Shown here piece after piece: positions 63,509 to 64,000 of a stretch of DNA of 64,000 nt. How positions within the stretch are numbered: the stretch's first letter is position 1; every line of letters begins with the position of its first letter. The stretch is from Variovorax sp. dw_308 (GTDB lineage: Bacteria > Pseudomonadota > Gammaproteobacteria > Burkholderiales > Burkholderiaceae_C): contig NZ_JAATOM010000006.1 in NCBI RefSeq assembly GCF_019207085.1, forward strand, positions 248,001-312,000, written 5' to 3'. The position numbers were made by a program, and so were the translations under genes. The notes beneath the pieces were generated by a model. That model had not been told where the DNA came from. It worked only from the letters and a program-made list of their open reading frames with translations, and made no database searches.

Positions 63509-64000
63509 ACGCCACTCCTTGCTGCGGTGCGATGTGGCGTTGCACTGCCGGGCGCGTGGCCTGCTGCGCTGCTTCGCGTTCGCGGCGGCGCACCAGTTCA
63601 TCGATCTCCCGGCCCAGTGCCGTGGCGCGCTCCGCGGCTGGCGGTGCATCGACCTCGAACTGCTCCACGAGCCGACCCTGCTCCAGGATTGCGACGTGGC
63701 GGCACAGCGCCTCGACCACCGAGAGCTCGTGCGTCACGATGACGATGGTCACGCCGATCTTCTGGTGGATGTCGCGCAGCGTGTCGAGCAGTGCGCGCGT
63801 GGTCTCGCTGTCCAACGCCGACGTCGGCTCGTCGCACAGCAGCACCTTCGGGCGCGGCGCCAGTGCGCGTGCGATCGCCACGCGCTGCTTCTGCCCGCCC
63901 GACAGTTGCGCCGGGTAGCTGTCGATCTTCTCGGCCAGGCCCACCAGGTCGAGGCACTCGCGCACGCGCGCCCGGATCTCCTCGCGTGAGTGGCGGCCGT
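63501..64000 (-). CDS. metN: MetN-type ABC ATP-binding protein (5' part cut by window edge)
   Basis: The visible C-terminal ~165 residues include the signature [15 protein letters not shown], Walker [13 protein letters not shown] and [20 protein letters not shown], as in MetN. Then only a 45-residue tail ([20 protein letters not shown]) follows; the C-terminal NIL/ACT-like methionine-binding domain of E. coli MetN (about 80-100 residues) is missing. The gene ends naturally at a stop codon, so this is not a window artefact. Walker A lies beyond position 64000. Confidence 0.9.
   Translation of the reverse strand, partial: GRHSREEIRARVRECLDLVGLAEKIDSYPAQLSGGQKQRVAIARALAPRPKVLLCDEPTSALDSETTRALLDTLRDIHQKIGVTIVIVTHELSVVEALCRHVAILEQGRLVEQFEVDAPPAAERATALGREIDELVRRREREAAQQATRPAVQRHIAPQQGVAYA

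Overview
The window is a dense, GC-rich (roughly two-thirds G+C by eye) bacterial chromosome segment with short gaps, many ATGA/GTGA stop-start overlaps, Tat-like substrate-binding proteins and many ABC importers. The gene families and the intergenic hairpin repeats suggest a Comamonadaceae betaproteobacterium, most likely Variovorax or a close relative. This is inference from composition and gene content; no rRNA, tRNA or marker gene is present.

Layout. (1) 1-7180, minus strand: uptake and hydrolysis of urea-like nitrogen compounds, with atzF-type allophanate hydrolase, an SBP/permease/ATPase importer, atzG/atzE amidase and a BMP-type binding protein running off the left edge. CTTG-N2-TACAAG palindromes precede atzF and the BMP gene. 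(2) 7349-12825: housekeeping and poorly known genes (GIDE-like membrane protein, metallo-hydrolase, DUF3089 hydrolase, J-domain/zinc-finger protein, SRPBCC protein). (3) 12881-38229: a large organosulfur and uptake supercluster. A minus operon (acyl-CoA-dehydrogenase-like flavoprotein, SBP, cysteine-dioxygenase-like thiol dioxygenase, four-domain rhodanese) diverges from a plus operon (SBP, SsuD-like monooxygenase, class II aldolase, SBP, permease, ATPase, membrane-anchored cytochrome c). Then come an orphan sulfonate SBP between inverted palindromic elements, katG, a CysB/Cbl-type regulator, a second sulfonate/taurine-type importer, a TauD-like dioxygenase and a sugar-type four-gene importer. 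(4) 38271-43390: an isolated two-gene module, a RusA-like nuclease and a 1459-residue P-loop NTPase with a C-terminal PD-(D/E)XK-like segment, followed by a gene-poor scar containing a decayed peroxiredoxin fragment. This is the best candidate for an undescribed (probably defence) system. (5) 43975-48820: usp, acs, yjcH-like, actP acetate genes. (6) 48853-56096: peroxiredoxin, an alkylhydroperoxidase/CMD/luciferase-like operon, a second four-domain rhodanese, a desaturase and a glyoxalase-like gene. (7) 56109-64000, minus strand: a branched-chain-amino-acid-type importer with fused LivHM and an embedded OsmC gene, then metQ, metI and a partial metN, both transporters with a small companion gene between them.

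How it works together. Most genes serve scavenging of organic sulfur: importers bring in sulfonates or related compounds, flavin and 2-oxoglutarate oxygenases release sulfite, rhodaneses and thiol dioxygenase handle sulfane or thiol sulfur, and a CysB/Cbl-type regulator probably controls the set. Palindromes shared between the regulator promoter and the second importer/TauD promoter, and a TGGATATGCGG box at the same distance from the start codons of both rhodanese-containing transcription units, support co-regulation. At least four families of intergenic repeat occur, some read in frame into neighbouring genes (actP, livF) and one supplying the katG stop codon.
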